A stretch of DNA of 64,000 bases from Symbiodinium natans (GCA_905221605.1 CAJNDS010002235.1:318843-382842), one strand, 5' to 3'; positions 1 to 10,504 are shown, counted from the stretch's first letter. Translations and numbers: made by a program. Notes: a model not told the origin generated them from the sequence alone.

Positions 1-424
1 ACGAATTTGTGGGTCCTGTTTACTTGGTAATTCCACAAGCCCATAAGCCTTACAAGCCCGACCTGCGCGCAGCTGCGCAACGGCATGCTCTAGAAGCTGA
101 GCTTCCAGGAGACTCAACCTCATTGCAGGCCGGAGGGCGGAACCCCTAAACCCTTCGAACCTCTAAGCCGTAATTTAAGACCCCTAAGCCTTGAAACCCC
201 TAGACCCTTGAAACTGAAAACCTTTAAACCCTTAAAACAATAAGCCCTTCAAAAACTTCAAACCCATGAAACCTTGAACCCAGAAACCATTATACAACCC
301 GCTCAAGCCATGCTTTCAGGGTTGTGGACGACAACCGAAATGCCTTACTCTGGAGTTCGTGGGGTGGGGGGGGGGCACAGCAATAGGGGATTGGGTTGGT
401 AGGGCTTAGTACTTAGGGCTTCAG

Positions 425-506
425 AACCCTAAACCCTAAACCCTAAAGCCCTAAACCCTAAACCCTAAACCCTAAACCCTAAACCCTAAACCCTAAACCC
501 TAAACC
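425..506. repeat. Interstitial telomere-like tract, CCCTAAA orientation
   Basis: About eleven units of CCCTAAA, one of them with a changed base. It is one of the first of many such tracts. The 7-mer is the telomere repeat of plants, dinoflagellates and several other algae. Unique sequence lies on both sides, so this is not a chromosome end. Confidence 0.95.
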
Positions 507-819
507 CGACACCCTACACCCTCCCCCCCCCCTCCCCACAGGGATTACTGCCTTAGGTCTTTGAAAACTCCCGAGCTGAGCCACCTGTCTTTGCGCAGAT
601 GCGCCTGGGCTTTGGTCCAGCGACTGTGCATGAGCTTCTCCTGATTTGCTTTAGGGTTTAAGCCCTAAACCCTAAACCCTAAACCCTAAACCCTAAACCC
701 TAAACCCTAAACTGGGGTTTTATAGGGTTTAAGCGACCCGAATTCGGGTCCGCGCACCTATGTCGCCTGTCATATACTTGGGTTCCCATAGAAGCAGCTG
801 AACTCGGGCAATTACATAT

Positions 820-920
820 GGGTGGTTGTCAAAATTATGATCCCTTTTGGGGTACCCTAAATATTAGGTGCCGTATTATAATAGGGATCCAAAAAGGGAC
901 CATAGTTTTGACAACCACCC
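820..920. mobile_element. MITE-like inverted repeat, family IR-A, copy 1
   Basis: A 101-bp element with terminal inverted repeats GGGTGGTTGTCAAAA and TTTTGACAACCACCC. It is flanked by ATAT at 816-819 and 921-924, consistent with a TA-type target duplication. The interior also pairs (CCCTTTTGG with CCAAAAAGGG), so the whole unit can fold into a hairpin. It has no coding capacity. A diverged copy is at 38355-38461. Confidence 0.85.
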
Positions 921-992
921 ATATATGTATATACGTATAGAAAAAGCTGCAGATCTGTCTGAAGGTAACACTTTATGTTGAAACCCTGAACC

Positions 993-1102
993 CCACTTGG
1001 AGGTTCATGGTACTTATTAACCAAGGATAAATGGACTTATAACCCACTTAGAAGCCCATTAAGTGCCCTAATATGGTTATAAGTACAGGTACAAGTACAG
1101 TT
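993..1102. mobile_element. Partial inverted-repeat element, family IR-B, copy 1
   Basis: Starts CACTTGGAGGTTCATGG and matches the left part of the fuller copy at 15153-15345, including the internal stretch with repeated AAGTACAG. The right terminal repeat is missing, and telomere-like repeats follow shortly after 1102. The broken copy therefore ends next to a telomere-like tract. Confidence 0.7.
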
Positions 1103-1438
1103 AAAGCCCTAAACCCTAAAACATAAACCCTGAACCCCAAACCCTAAACCCTAAAACCGTAGTCTCCTCGGGGCATGCCGCCCTTTTCCTTGGCAGACGG
1201 CCATTGTCTATCCTGGGAAGAGGGGGCGCGCTCTTGACATAGTCAGTTCATTTGGGGAATTCGGGATATAGTGTCTTCTTGAACCCTAAACCCTAAACCC
1301 TAAACCCTAGACCCTAGACCCTAAACCCTAAACCCAAAAAGAACGTGAAAACACGAGCAAACCGTGCCTGCACTCGACTGACACCCTCCGCACCTGGAAA
1401 TTTTCGACATTTCTGTCCACAAGATCTGCTGCTTAAAG

Positions 1439-1499
1439 GATCAGGGGACTTAGTTAGAAACCAATTAGGGTACTTATAACCCCACTAAGTCCCCTGATC
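1439..1499. repeat. Perfect short inverted repeat (IR-K)
   Basis: A 61-bp palindrome with arms GATCAGGGGACTTAGT (1439-1454) and ACTAAGTCCCCTGATC (1484-1499). A third copy of the right arm is at about 1643-1658, on the far side of a telomere-like tract. Confidence 0.85.
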
Positions 1500-1500
1500 T

Positions 1501-1643
1501 ACCCTAAACCCTAAAACCCAAAACCCAAAACCCTAAGCCTTATGCCCTAAGCCCTAAGCCCTAAGCCCTGAGCCCTAAGCCCTAAGCCCTAAGCCCTAAG
1601 CCCTAAGCCCTAAGCCCTAAAACCCTAAAACCCTAAACCCTAA
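1501..1643. repeat. Telomere-like tract with CCCTAAG variant core, between duplicated arms
   Basis: Runs CCCTAAA, then CCCAAAA, then about ten units of CCCTAAG (about 1545-1620), then CCCTAAA again. It is bounded by two copies of CTAAGTCCCCTGATC (1485-1499 and 1644-1658). The local uniformity of the CCCTAAG variant suggests in-place amplification. Confidence 0.85.
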
Positions 1644-1728
1644 CTAAGTCCCCTGATCCTCCAAGTAAGCCCTCAAGCCCTGAACCCTGTACTTCCTCCC
1701 GGTCCATTGAAGTTTCAAAGGACCCTGC

Positions 1729-1859
1729 CTCGGACCCCTATATGGTCGTACCCTTGAATTTGGGGACCCATTTTAAAGATCCAATAAGGTAGTATAAGGG
1801 CCTTGATTAGGAGCATAATCAGGGAAACCTTTTTAGGGGTACACCCTTAGGGGTCCGAG
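1729..1859. mobile_element. MITE-like inverted repeat, family IR-N, copy 1
   Basis: A 131-bp element whose ends are related inverted repeats: CTCGGACCCCTATATGG at the left against AGGGGTCCGAG at the right. The inner part pairs around TTAAAGATCC and AAACCTTTTTAGGGGTAC. A second, end-degraded copy is at about 29354-29464. It is non-coding. Confidence 0.7.
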
Positions 1860-2288
1860 TCTGGCTCACTTGAAAGAAAAGTGTCAGCCACGTGTGCAGG
1901 CTCATGAGCCAGTGGCGTGCATTCTGCGGGCTTCTCGGCCGTCCCTCTTCCTGAGCTGACCGATGCGGCTGCCTAGGTCTTTAGGTTGCCGAGAAACCTA
2001 GGCCCTTGTTGCTTGATTGGCCTACCTAAACCCCCAAACCCCAAACCCCAAACCCCAAACCCCAAACCCCAAACCCTAAACCCCCCTAAAAAAGGAAAAA
2101 AAGGGGTACTGTGGGGCATCCCTAGGGGCTTCTACCTGCACTCCGAATTGGAAATTTCCTTTTGTCTGGGAACAGAAGCACTTGCAGCTATACCTTAACA
2201 ACCCAAACCTGCCATTACTAGAAAGCCGCTTATAGGATTCTGAACTGAACCTATCCTATAACCCAGAGACGCAGGCAGCAGCCTTCAT

Positions 2289-2399
2289 CTACTATTTGCT
2301 TAAGAACCCCAGAAGAATAACAACAATAATCCCTATACTACCCTTAGTAATTAAGGAAGAATATTATATATTTTTTGGGGGTTCTTAGGCAATTACTAG
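2289..2399. mobile_element. MITE-like inverted repeat, family IR-G, copy 1
   Basis: A 111-bp element with left end CTACTATTTGCTTAAGAACC and right end GGGGGTTCTTAGGCAATTAC. The AT-rich interior contains ATAATCCCTATACTACCCTT. Copies are at 30002-30120 (complete) and 13529-13606 (one end lost). Confidence 0.8.
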
Positions 2400-2591
2400 T
2401 CATGCAGTTCGTATCAATCCCAGCTTCCCGCAGAAGGCTCCACATCTCCTTCTCGGAATAGGGCACGCCGGCGCCGGAGGAGGTCCTTGGAGAATGCAGG
2501 GTTTAGGGTTTAGGGTTTAGGGTTTAGGGTTTAGGGTTTAGGGTTGCTCCCCTCGAGTGGCCTGACCGCTACGTCTGAGGGCTGCGCAAAG

Positions 2592-2668
2592 CAGGGTTTA
2601 GGGTTTAGGGTTTAGGGTTCAGGGTTCAGGGTTCAGGGTTTAGGGTTTAGGGTTTAGGGTTTAGGGTA
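2592..2668. repeat. Telomere-like tract TTTAGGG with TTCAGGG block
   Basis: TTTAGGG units enclose three consecutive TTCAGGG units. The neighbouring tract at 2499-2545 is pure TTTAGGG. Both are oriented opposite to the tracts at 425-1643. Confidence 0.9.
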
Positions 2669-3769
2669 TAGGGCTAGCGTCCCGTTGTGTTATTTCTTCT
2701 TTCACAACTATGGCTCGCAGACAGGGACAGGCCCGGAACCTAAACACTCAACCCAAAACCCACAGCCCTAATACCTACAGTGAGTTATGGAAAAACCTCA
2801 GCTGTACTGTACGCATGCCCTTTGCCGCAGCAGAAGGTCACGTGATTGCAAGGTGTCCAGGTGACGGTCTCAAGATGAAACACCACTGTAAACCCGAAAC
2901 CCTATCTCTACTTCATGATTGGAATAGTATTGACAATTTACATGTCTATTCCTCATTGAGTTTAAGTACCCTTAAGAATGTAAAATGTTACCCCCCCCCC
3001 CACTATGACAAAGGAACCTATAGGGATGTAGGGCTTACTGTAGGTTCTAATGGCTTCATGTCCTGCACCTTCTTTTCAGGAGGACCCGATACCCGAAACT
3101 CCCCGAACTCCAGGGCCCCGGTTTGGAGCACTGCCCTCAAGGGTTTAGGGGTTTTAGTTTCTGTTTATTTATATTTGTGTTCTTGTTTCAAAAAAGGGTT
3201 TAGGGTTTAGGGTGTAGGGTTTAGGGTTTCAGGGGCTCTTAATTGCGGATCTTGTTTGCGGGTATCGAGCTTTCTGGGTAGCCTCAGAAAGACTGAAACG
3301 GTGCACCCAAAGGGGTTCATGTGCTGTGGCCTTACGGCTTCTGGAATTGAGAGCTAGGGGCGTCCAGGGTGCCAAGACATGCAACTCAGGGTTCAGGGCC
3401 TGGGGTGGTTTGGGGTCTGGAATTTTTTGTTTTACCCCAAGCCCATTAAACAGAGAGAACCCTTAGACAGGCACACGATATTCATAGGGTCCATGTCCAT
3501 GGTTGCTTCAGGTGGCAAGTCCTAAACCCTACTACCCTAAACCTGCGCCCCAAACCAAGAAACCGAGTTTCTGGGATCCGAAACAACTCCCCCTCCCCAC
3601 CCCATCTCCCCCACAACGTAGCCATTCCTTAAGGTGCATGTTAAACCCTAAACCCTAAACCCTAAACCCATTTTAAGGCCTGGGCAGTTGCGTTCCGCAA
3701 ACCCTGAAGCCCTTAAAAACCCTAAATCGCGAAAAACCGAAAACCCTACTACAGCAAGTGGGGGCTTAG

Positions 3770-3940
3770 CCCAGAGACTCCAAAACCCGCTTAATTAAGG
3801 AATATACCTTAAATCATATTAGGGTTCCTATTGTAATTTAGGGTATATTCCTTAATTAAGGAATATACCTTAAATCATATTAGGGTTCCTATTGTAATTT
3901 AGGGAATATTCCTTGATTAAGGGGTTTTGGAGTCTCTGGG
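3770..3940. mobile_element. Fold-back element, family IR-H, copy 1 (internally duplicated)
   Basis: Outer arms are CCCAGAGACTCCAAAACCC and its complement ending at 3940. Inside, the unit from CTTAATTAAGGAATATACC to the TATTCC inner arm is present twice in tandem. This makes 171 bp, against 109 bp for the single-unit copy at 17153-17261. The loop segment is inverted relative to that other copy. Confidence 0.85.
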
Positions 3941-3945
3941 AGGAT

Positions 3946-4036
3946 AATGGGGGGGTACCTTCTTGGGGCCCTTGTTATAAGGGGGATCCTACTATTTGAG
4001 GGTCTATATAAGGGGTCCCTGATTTTCGTAAACCCC
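3946..4036. mobile_element. Inverted-repeat element, family IR-F, copy 1
   Basis: A weakly palindromic unit of about 90 bp with GGGGTACCTTCTTGGGG, GTTATAAGGGGGATCCTACT and GATTTTCGTAAACCCC. Relatives in either orientation are at 5519-5621, 9682-9762, 57993-58070, 60637-60737 and 62181-62292. It is non-coding. Confidence 0.65.
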
Positions 4037-4387
4037 CTTAAAGTTTCTGGATCATGATAGGGGGCGAGAGGCAGAAGCCTCCACTCCGGCGCCAAACCTA
4101 CGGAGTGAAAACCGTCCATCACCTCAGGCATGGGATCTTGTAAACCCTTTAGGGTTTAGGGTTTAGAGTTTAGGGTTTAGGGTTAAACCCGGAACCCTAA
4201 ACCCCAAACAGCAACTTTGGGTATTCATGTCATGGTTGTGGCATGACTCTCGTTGTTGTTGCTGCATGCAGTCTTCATGGTTTTGCGCTTTTGGCTGTTG
4301 TTAGAGCTTCGGGCTTAAGACTTCAGAGGCTTTTAAGGAACTCCGATGATGATGATGATGATGATGATGATGGCAACAGAACCCTCA

Positions 4388-4491
4388 GGGCCCATGATAC
4401 CTCATGATTATATACTGAGGCCCGAAAAGTCCTTGTCTAGGCATGTACTTTGAGGCCCAAGTATTCACCTGTGTAGGTATATGGACCCTTA
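4388..4491. mobile_element. MITE-like inverted repeat, family IR-C, copy 1
   Basis: A copy of the commonest hairpin family in the window. The family consensus starts AGGGTCCATGTACCT and ends AGGTACATGGACCCT, with inner arms GGGAATACTTGGGCC and GGGCCCAAGTAT, and is usually about 100 bp. This copy is diverged and reversed. Confidence 0.65.
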
Positions 4492-4837
4492 GTTAGAGGG
4501 CTCTTAAGGGAGGGGGGTTCAAGGGGGTATGTAACCCAAGGTTCCCTACACTCCCCACTAATTCGAATCGGGCTAAGTCGACCCCCTCCCCACCCCCCCC
4601 CCCTCCCCCGCCCTCCCCCCCTCCCCCCCGCCCCTGAAGAACCCTACAGCTTTCTGGAAGCTTCAATTTCCCAGCTCTTGGCAGCAGCGGGTGTTGGGCT
4701 CTTTTTGAAGGTTTGGGGATGTCGATTCGGCCTTATAGGGTTTAGGGTTTAGGGTTTAGGGTTTAGGGTTTAGGGTTTAGGCCACATCTCTAAAGTCTGG
4801 TCCCTTTTTGGGTTTACTATTCTAAGGCGGCCAGTAC

Positions 4838-4890
4838 TCCCTACTATAATCCCGATTAAGGACTGTTAGTATAACGGGGGACATCCCAAC
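4838..4890. mobile_element. Half copy of inverted-repeat family IR-E
   Basis: Only the right half is visible: ATCCCGATTAAGGACTGTTAG followed shortly by ACATCCCAAC. The left arm is missing. Confidence 0.55.
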
Positions 4891-5518
4891 CTGTCTGTTT
4901 CTTGGATTGCGGCTGGTGCTTTGATGTCTTCTATGGAGGGGGGTGGGGGCCTGGTTTCGGCTGACATGACCCTCGCTTGGCACTCTACAAGAAACAGCAA
5001 CAAACCCAATAATTCAAGCCCTCAACCATGGAACCCAATGAGCGAAAAAATGAAATATCCCAAGGGTCTGCCCAGCCTATGTACGGAAGATGAAGCGTTA
5101 AGGTTTCGGGTTTAGGGTTTAGGGTCCTTTATTCTTTGCCCCCTTGCCCAAGAAATTTAGCAAGGACAGTCGCCGTGCGCGAGCTGCGCTCCAGCTCTCC
5201 GTCGGGCACATCCGCATCGACCACATGGATCAGCCTCACAAAAGCCGGGCGAAACTCCCCCAGAGTCTGAGCCCTACTATACTATAACCCCTCAATTTTA
5301 GAGGCGGCCTAAACTGCCCTACACCCTACAACCCCCTAGATTTTGGAGCCTTCCCCGGACCTGAACCCCTCAATAGTTTCAATAAAGCCATGAGCCTAGA
5401 CCCTAAACCCTAAACCCTAATGTAGACCCTTCAGGTGGAACAATTCCAGTGCAACTCCCAACTAGGTGGGCCCCTGAAATAATTTGTGATTCTCCCTTAT
5501 GGGTTTAAGAGGATGATA

Positions 5519-5621
5519 TGGGGGCTTACGAAATAAGGGACCCGAATATAGATCCCCAAATAGTAGGATTCCCTTATGATAAGGACCCCAAGAAGGGACC
5601 CCCCAATATCGGACACCCCCA
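5519..5621. mobile_element. Inverted-repeat element, family IR-F, copy 2
   Basis: Contains AATAGTAGGATTCCCTTATG and AAGGACCCCAAGAAGGGACC. It is reversed relative to the copy at 3946-4036, and the ends GGGGGCTTACG and ATCGGACACCCCC are roughly complementary. Confidence 0.65.
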
Positions 5622-5927
5622 TACTTAGGCTTTAGGGTTTAGGGTTTCGGGTTTAGGGTTAGGAATATGTTGAAGAGGGTTCTACGGGCCATCCTAGCCA
5701 ATTGCGGCCCCTGTCCCTGTTGTGAAGGTTTCAAGGAAAGTTATATACAGTTTCGAGGAAAGTCTCTTTCTTTAACTTTAGAATAATTTCTCAAGTTTCG
5801 GGGGCTTGACGTTTAGGGCTCAGGGTCGGGTAACCCTGAACCCTAAAAACCTTAGGTGATCTGATCCGAATGCGGCGCCCGGGACACGCAAGGTGTAAGT
5901 CGTCACATCCGTGCTATCTACAACTCC

Positions 5928-5975
5928 CTGGTTCCTTTGCAGGGAATGAGGGAATTAGGGCCCTATATGTACCCT
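5928..5975. mobile_element. Half copy of inverted-repeat family IR-D
   Basis: Contains CTGGTTCCTTTGCAGGGAATG and GAGGGAATTAGGGCCCTA, the left arm of the family seen complete at 59937-60032. The right arm is replaced by the abutting IR-E element that starts near 5976. Confidence 0.6.
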
Positions 5976-5976
5976 T

Positions 5977-6133
5977 TGTTCCCCCTTATGCTAACAGTCC
6001 TGAATTGGGATTATAGTACCCCCGAAGCCCAAAACCCTAAAACCTAAACCCTACACCCTAAACCCTAAACTACACAAGGGGGGGGATACTAGAATCCCTT
6101 TGAAGGACTGCTGGCATAAGGGGGAACCATCCC
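5977..6133. mobile_element. IR-E hairpin element split by a telomere-like tract
   Basis: Left arm GTTCCCCCTTATGCTAACAG and right arm CTGGCATAAGGGGGAAC are clear. Between the inner arms (GATTATAGTACC and GATACTAGAATCCC) lies a CCCTAAA-type tract at about 6025-6072 and an eight-base G run. Copies at 59418-59512 and 63688-63793 have only a poly-G loop there and no telomere-like repeats. Confidence 0.8.
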
Positions 6134-6418
6134 ACAGGGTGCCCCACCTTTTGTGTGTCCAGGGGCACTTGTAAGGGAACGTAACCCAACAACAAGGAAC
6201 ACACATGGGCCGGTTTAGGGTTTAGGGTTTAGGGTCTGGGGTTTAGGGTTCAGGGTTGTGGGTCTAGGGACAAGTGGCGCTTAAGTACTTAGCCTCCCAC
6301 ATGAGATGTTACAATGCATGTGCATGTGCGCGCGGGGTGCTCCACGGCTCGCTGATGCGGATGTGGGCTGCGCGTACGCAAGGAGGACACGCATCCTGTC
6401 TCGGTTACGAATACACCC

Positions 6419-6521
6419 TAAGGGTCCTGCTGCCTCACTATTATGCACTTGGGCCCCAAAGTCCCTGTATAGGAGCCACTTTAAGGCCCAAGTATTCCAT
6501 ATTTAGGTACATGGACCCTTA
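6419..6521. mobile_element. MITE-like inverted repeat, family IR-C, copy 2
   Basis: A 103-bp unit, TAAGGGTCC at the left and GGTACATGGACCCTTA at the right, with TA at both outer edges. The arms diverge on the left side. Overlapping short open frames here are not genes. Confidence 0.75.
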
Positions 6522-6639
6522 GGGACACATCCCGCATCGGACCCCATGACTTATTGAGAGAAGCGCGGATCCCAGATTGAACAGCCAATTTCTCAACGCA
6601 CCTGGGTAGCGAGACAGGGAAAGCGCGACCCCCAAACCC

Positions 6640-8420
6640 AAAAAACAGCCCTAAACCTTTAACCTCAAACCCTAAACACTTTCCCCCTGCCTCATGGGCA
6701 CGATGCTATTGTCATTAAGCTGCGCGGCACCTCATCGTCTCGAGCGCTGGTGTCTTGCGGAAGGGTTTCGGGCATAAGGGTGTTCAGGGTCGAGAAGATA
6801 TTGGACAACTAATGGATCTTGATGCAAGCGTTCTTCCAAAGGTTCCAGCAAGCGTTCTTCCAAAGGTTCCAAACCCAAGGTACTCCTGAACAAGCAACTT
6901 CTATGATAGAAACCCCCCTTTTTTTTAATGGGCCTGAACTTCGAACGATCCCCCCCTCTTCCCCTTTTCCCCCTCCCCGAATTCCCCTACGTGGCAAGCG
7001 GCATCAACAATCCCTAAACCCTTAACCTGCCCAGGCACGCAAGGCCAACTGTTGGATGGAATCTTTGCGGAATCTCGGATCCGCGAGGACAACCTCAGTT
7101 GGCGTTTTAGGCTTGCTTTTTATGCATGTATGTATATATATATATGTGATTTTGAGTATTTATTGTTTGCTTATGACCTTTTTGTCGCGGTAGTCGAGTA
7201 ACCATAGTATGATGAGGGCACCTTCTTTGGTGATGGTTACTTCTACAGGGGAACCCCAAACCCTAAACCCTAAACCCCAAACCCAAAAGGGCAAAAGGGT
7301 ATGCTGGGGTAGGCCCAGGCTTGCAACACCCCCTGACTCAGCTTGCAGAGAGTTGATCGGGTCTAGGGCATGGGGTGTACAGGCTCCGGGCTTCAGGGAA
7401 TCAAGGGTTCCGGGTTGACATTCCAAACCCTAAACCCTAAACCCTCAACCCTCAACCCTGAACCCTAAACCCTAAACCCTAAACCCTAAACCCTAAACCC
7501 TAAACCCCGAAAGGGAAAAAAGATCCCCCGGAACAACCTGGGGCCCAATACTGTCAAGGCCAAGAGTCTGTCTGCACCTCCGGCAAATCCGCGAGCTTGA
7601 AGAAGTGGCCAGAGACCTGCAAGCAGGGCTTCGGGGGTTTAGGGTTTAGGGTTTAGGGTTTAGTGTTTAGGGGGTTATAAGGTGTCTGGGAGGTTTAGGG
7701 GGGTTGAGGGTGTTAGGGGGTTGAAGGGTTTAGGGATGTGTCTACTTCATAAAGCACATGAAGCCCCAAACACACACATACAAACCCAAAACCTCAAACC
7801 CTAAACCCAAAACCCAAACCCCAAACCCTTGAGCCCTAAACACTACATGCGCCAAGCGACACACAAGGCTTCAAGGCGTCCAGAGCACAACGATTCGAAG
7901 AGTTGCCTGCCAGCGCCGGGGGCGTGGGTAAAAACTTCGGTGTGGGGTTTTGGGGTTTTGGGGTTTTGGGGTTTTGGGGTTTTGGGGTTTTGGGGTTTTG
8001 GGGTTTTGGGGTTTTGGGGTTTGGGGTTTTGGGGTTTTGGGGTTTTGGGGTTTTGGGGTTTTGGGGTTTTGGGGTTTTGGGGGTTTGGGGTTTGGGGTTT
8101 GGGGTTTGGGGTTTAGGGTTTAGGGTTTAGGGTTAGGGTTTACGGTTTAGGGTTACGTGTTTTGTGGGTGTGTGTGTGTGTGTGTGTTTAGGAGTTTCAT
8201 GTGCTTGTGAAGTAGACACTCTAAATGGGACCAGATCGGCAGTTGTCAAAATCTCGGCCCCGTAATAAAATCCGCACCTGGAAACAAGTGCCCAGAAAGG
8301 GGACAGAGGGACCGCAACTTGGGCAACCTTACTCTTATGCAAATTGCGAAGTAGGGGTTTCGGATTAAGGGTTGACGGTACAGTAAAGGATTCCTGGGCG
8401 GAGCATGCGACCACGTTGAA
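6640..8420. repeat. Gene-free mosaic with GGGGTTTT array
   Basis: Contains a 23-bp tandem duplication (CAAGCGTTCTTCCAAAGGTTC, about 6828-6872), a short TA microsatellite (about 7133-7146), telomere-like tracts (about 7258-7290, 7422-7505, 7635-7670), the GGGGTTTT array at 7943-8112 and a GT microsatellite (8165-8187). No reading frame here looks protein-coding. Confidence 0.75.
7943..8140. repeat. Graded array: GGGGTTTT, then GGGGTTT, then GGGTTTA
   Basis: About sixteen units of the 8-mer GGGGTTTT (7943-8079) pass into five or so units of the 7-mer GGGGTTT (8080-8112) and then ordinary TTTAGGG. The open frames predicted across it (Gly-Phe-Trp-rich and Gly-Val-Leu-rich) are read-throughs of the repeat. 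GGGGTTTT is the telomere sequence of Oxytricha and Euplotes. Here it sits inside a TTTAGGG-rich locus. Confidence 0.9.
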
Positions 8421-9274
8421 AACTTAGTGAACAGCTGCTTTTTTTCTGGAGAGCTCAGGAACTGGTTTGCGGCTTATGAGATCGATCTATCGAACCCCCC
8501 GCTTCCTGTAGTCTACGGCAGACAAAGCAAGACGGCCTTGTTCTGAGACCCATCCTTAACCTCAACATGGCTCAACTGTCTAGTCCTTGGCCCCAAAAAC
8601 CCTGAAAATCAGAACGCCTGTAGGGGTTTAGGGTTTAGGTTTAGGGTTTAGGGACACCCTAACCCCTAAACCCTAAACAAACACTAAACCCTAAACCCTG
8701 AACCCTAAACCCTATGCCCCTAAACCCTAAACCCCCAAAGTTCCACTGCCTGCGGCAGCTGGGTCCATCTGCAGCAGCGATGGCTGAGGCCGCAATCCCG
8801 CTTGCAGACAGCCTTGGCCCACATGGATGTCTGCGGGCGGGGTTTAGGGTTTAGGGTTTATTAAGGGTTAAGGGTTTAGGGTTTAGGGTTTAGGCGAGGT
8901 TCAGGCTTGAGGTGTAATCAGGGGGGGAAGAAGGCCCTCTGATGCTCTTCCTGGGCACATGCCCCCGCATGACAGCCAGAATGAGCTGAAGTTACGGGTT
9001 AGGGTTTAGGGTTTAGGGTATAGGGTTTAGGGTTTAGTTGCTCCAGGTATGCATTAGAGGTGTTCACACATAGACTTGGGAGAATGCATGCGGTTGACGG
9101 GAGTTGCTGCAGTGGAAGAGGATGGAAGAGGGCTATAGCTCCTTAGCGCTTGGACCACTGCAAGGTCATAAGAACATAGGGGTCGGTGTTAACTTATGAT
9201 CTCTTTGTCATGATACTAGAGTACCCCCCCCCCCCCCCCGGAAAACCCTGTTCTAGGTATTCAGGCACCTCTAT

Positions 9275-9360
9275 TGCTTGGAGGTTCATGGGTAGTTCTG
9301 AGTAGGCTGTAAGTACCCTAGATAAGTAACCCTACTTGTAACTACCCAAGAACCTGCGAG
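9275..9360. mobile_element. Small inverted repeat related to IR-B
   Basis: Arms GGAGGTTCATGGGTAGTT and AACTACCCAAGAACCTGCGAG enclose a short segment with GTAAGTACCCTAGATAAGTA. It is related to the GGTTCATGGGTAGTTATAA motif near 31022. Confidence 0.6.
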
Positions 9361-9681
9361 TGCAGCTACCACGGTTGCCCACCAGCCGACAGAGGGCGGT
9401 CAAAATTTATTTACCTGCTGGTTTTGGGGACTCTATTGTAACTGTATGCATAACTTCAGACCACCACCCCACCACCCCATTTCGCAAGAGTCGAAGCCCA
9501 GATGCTGTTGAAACAAACCTAGGGAGCTGAATGCTTGTTACTTAAAAAACTGTATGTATCAGGCATCCTGAATATAAACTCTAAACCCCGAACCCTATAA
9601 ACCCTAATCCCCAAAATAACTTGAGTTGGGAGCTGGCAAATAAGGGTATAGCAACCAAAGCCTAACCCGAAACCGCAATTT

Positions 9682-9762
9682 AGGGGTTTACGAAAATAGA
9701 CGACCCCTAGTATAGTCCCCCAATTTGTAGGATTTCCTGATTTTTTCCAACAAGGATCCCTA
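9682..9762. mobile_element. Inverted-repeat element, family IR-F, copy 3
   Basis: GGGGTTTACGAAAATAGACG at the left, then ACCCCTAGTATAG, GTAGGATTTCCTGA and AAGGATCCCTAAG. The right end is degraded. Confidence 0.5.
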
Positions 9763-10247
9763 AGCCCTACAAGGTAACCAAAATCAAGTACCGCCATGTA
9801 GGGCTTCAGGGTTGTGGGGGTGCCCACCCGGAGCCTCATCACGGGTGCCTGCTTTGTGGGGCTTTGGGTTTAGGGTTTAGAGTTTAGGGTTTAGGGTTTA
9901 ACCCTGAATACCTGCTGACTGGGCGAAATCTATCTGCCTTAGGGTGTGGGTCTCACCTGCTTTCTCCCAGACCCTTTGTGACCCCAAGCAACACGAATTT
10001 AAGCCCTAAACCCGGACCCGAAGTTCTTCCTTAACAACCCTGAGCCCTAAACCCTAGCTACCGTAAAACCCTAGGGCCCTGGAACCCTAAACCCCTAACC
10101 CCTAACCCCTAAACCCTAAACCCTAAACCCCTAACCCCTGAACCCTAAACCCTCATTTCTACAAGCCGTGACTCTGAAAAGCCAGACCAAGGCGCTGATC
10201 CGCACACACGCGGGCGCGTTCAGCGCTGGTCAGCACCTTGCGCAGCA

Positions 10248-10309
10248 GGTTTAGGGTTTAGGGTTTAGGGTTTAGGGTTTAGGGTTTAGGGTTTAGGGTT
10301 TAGGGTTCA
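10248..10309. repeat. Interstitial telomere-like tract, TTTAGGG
   Basis: Nine near-perfect TTTAGGG units between unique sequences. Confidence 0.95.
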
Positions 10310-10504
10310 GCATCTCTGGTCCAAGCATTCACAAAGGGTTTTTGTCATCACCCTACGTGTTTGGCATCACCCCTCCCTCCCAGATCCCTCTTCATCTGAA
10401 TTACATATCTTCTTTCTTACTTTAGTTGATCATTTAGCTCGCAACATTCTTTCTCGATTCGGCACCGTCTAGTCAATTCGGCACACGGATAATACACAGC
10501 CGCG

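Larger units (their letters stand above)
1..2700. repeat. Gene-free mosaic of telomere-like tracts and small inverted repeats
   Basis: No gene is supported. The stretch holds CCCTAAA-type tracts (425-506, 663-712, 1281-1335, 1501-1643), a CCCCAAA-type variant (about 2030-2085) and TTTAGGG tracts (2499-2545, 2592-2668). Orientation switches from CCCTAAA to TTTAGGG along the block. Inverted-repeat elements at 820-920, 993-1102, 1439-1499, 1729-1859 and 2289-2399 are listed separately. The tracts carry stop codons in all frames, so short reading frames that run into them end at once. Confidence 0.8.
2700..6640. repeat. Gene-free mosaic with several hairpin elements
   Basis: A 166-codon open frame at 2710-3210 has no recognisable domain, and its C-terminus is translated telomere repeat, so I do not call it a gene. 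The rest holds telomere-like tracts (for example 3640-3670, 4738-4780, 5398-5420, 6210-6260), a GAT microsatellite (about 4345-4372), a C-rich stretch (about 4590-4635) and inverted-repeat elements of families H, F, C, E and D listed separately. Confidence 0.75.
8420..10500. repeat. Gene-free mosaic
   Basis: Telomere-like tracts occur at about 8623-8655, 8685-8740, 8840-8895, 9000-9040, 9865-9900, 10088-10150 and 10248-10309, the last being nine clean TTTAGGG units. A 16-base C run lies at 9224-9239. IR-type elements are at 9275-9360 and 9682-9762. No gene is recognised. Confidence 0.75.

Noticed and set aside
425-506. True chromosome end
   Set aside because: Tracts occur in both orientations throughout, with unique sequence on both sides, so none marks a telomere.
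2710-3210. 166-codon ATG frame on the plus strand
   Set aside because: No recognisable domain, composition unlike a folded protein, crosses a C run and ends in translated telomere-like repeat.
7829-8130. Gly/Phe/Trp-rich and Gly/Val/Leu-rich frames
   Set aside because: They are translations of the GGGGTTTT array and close only when TTTAGGG begins.
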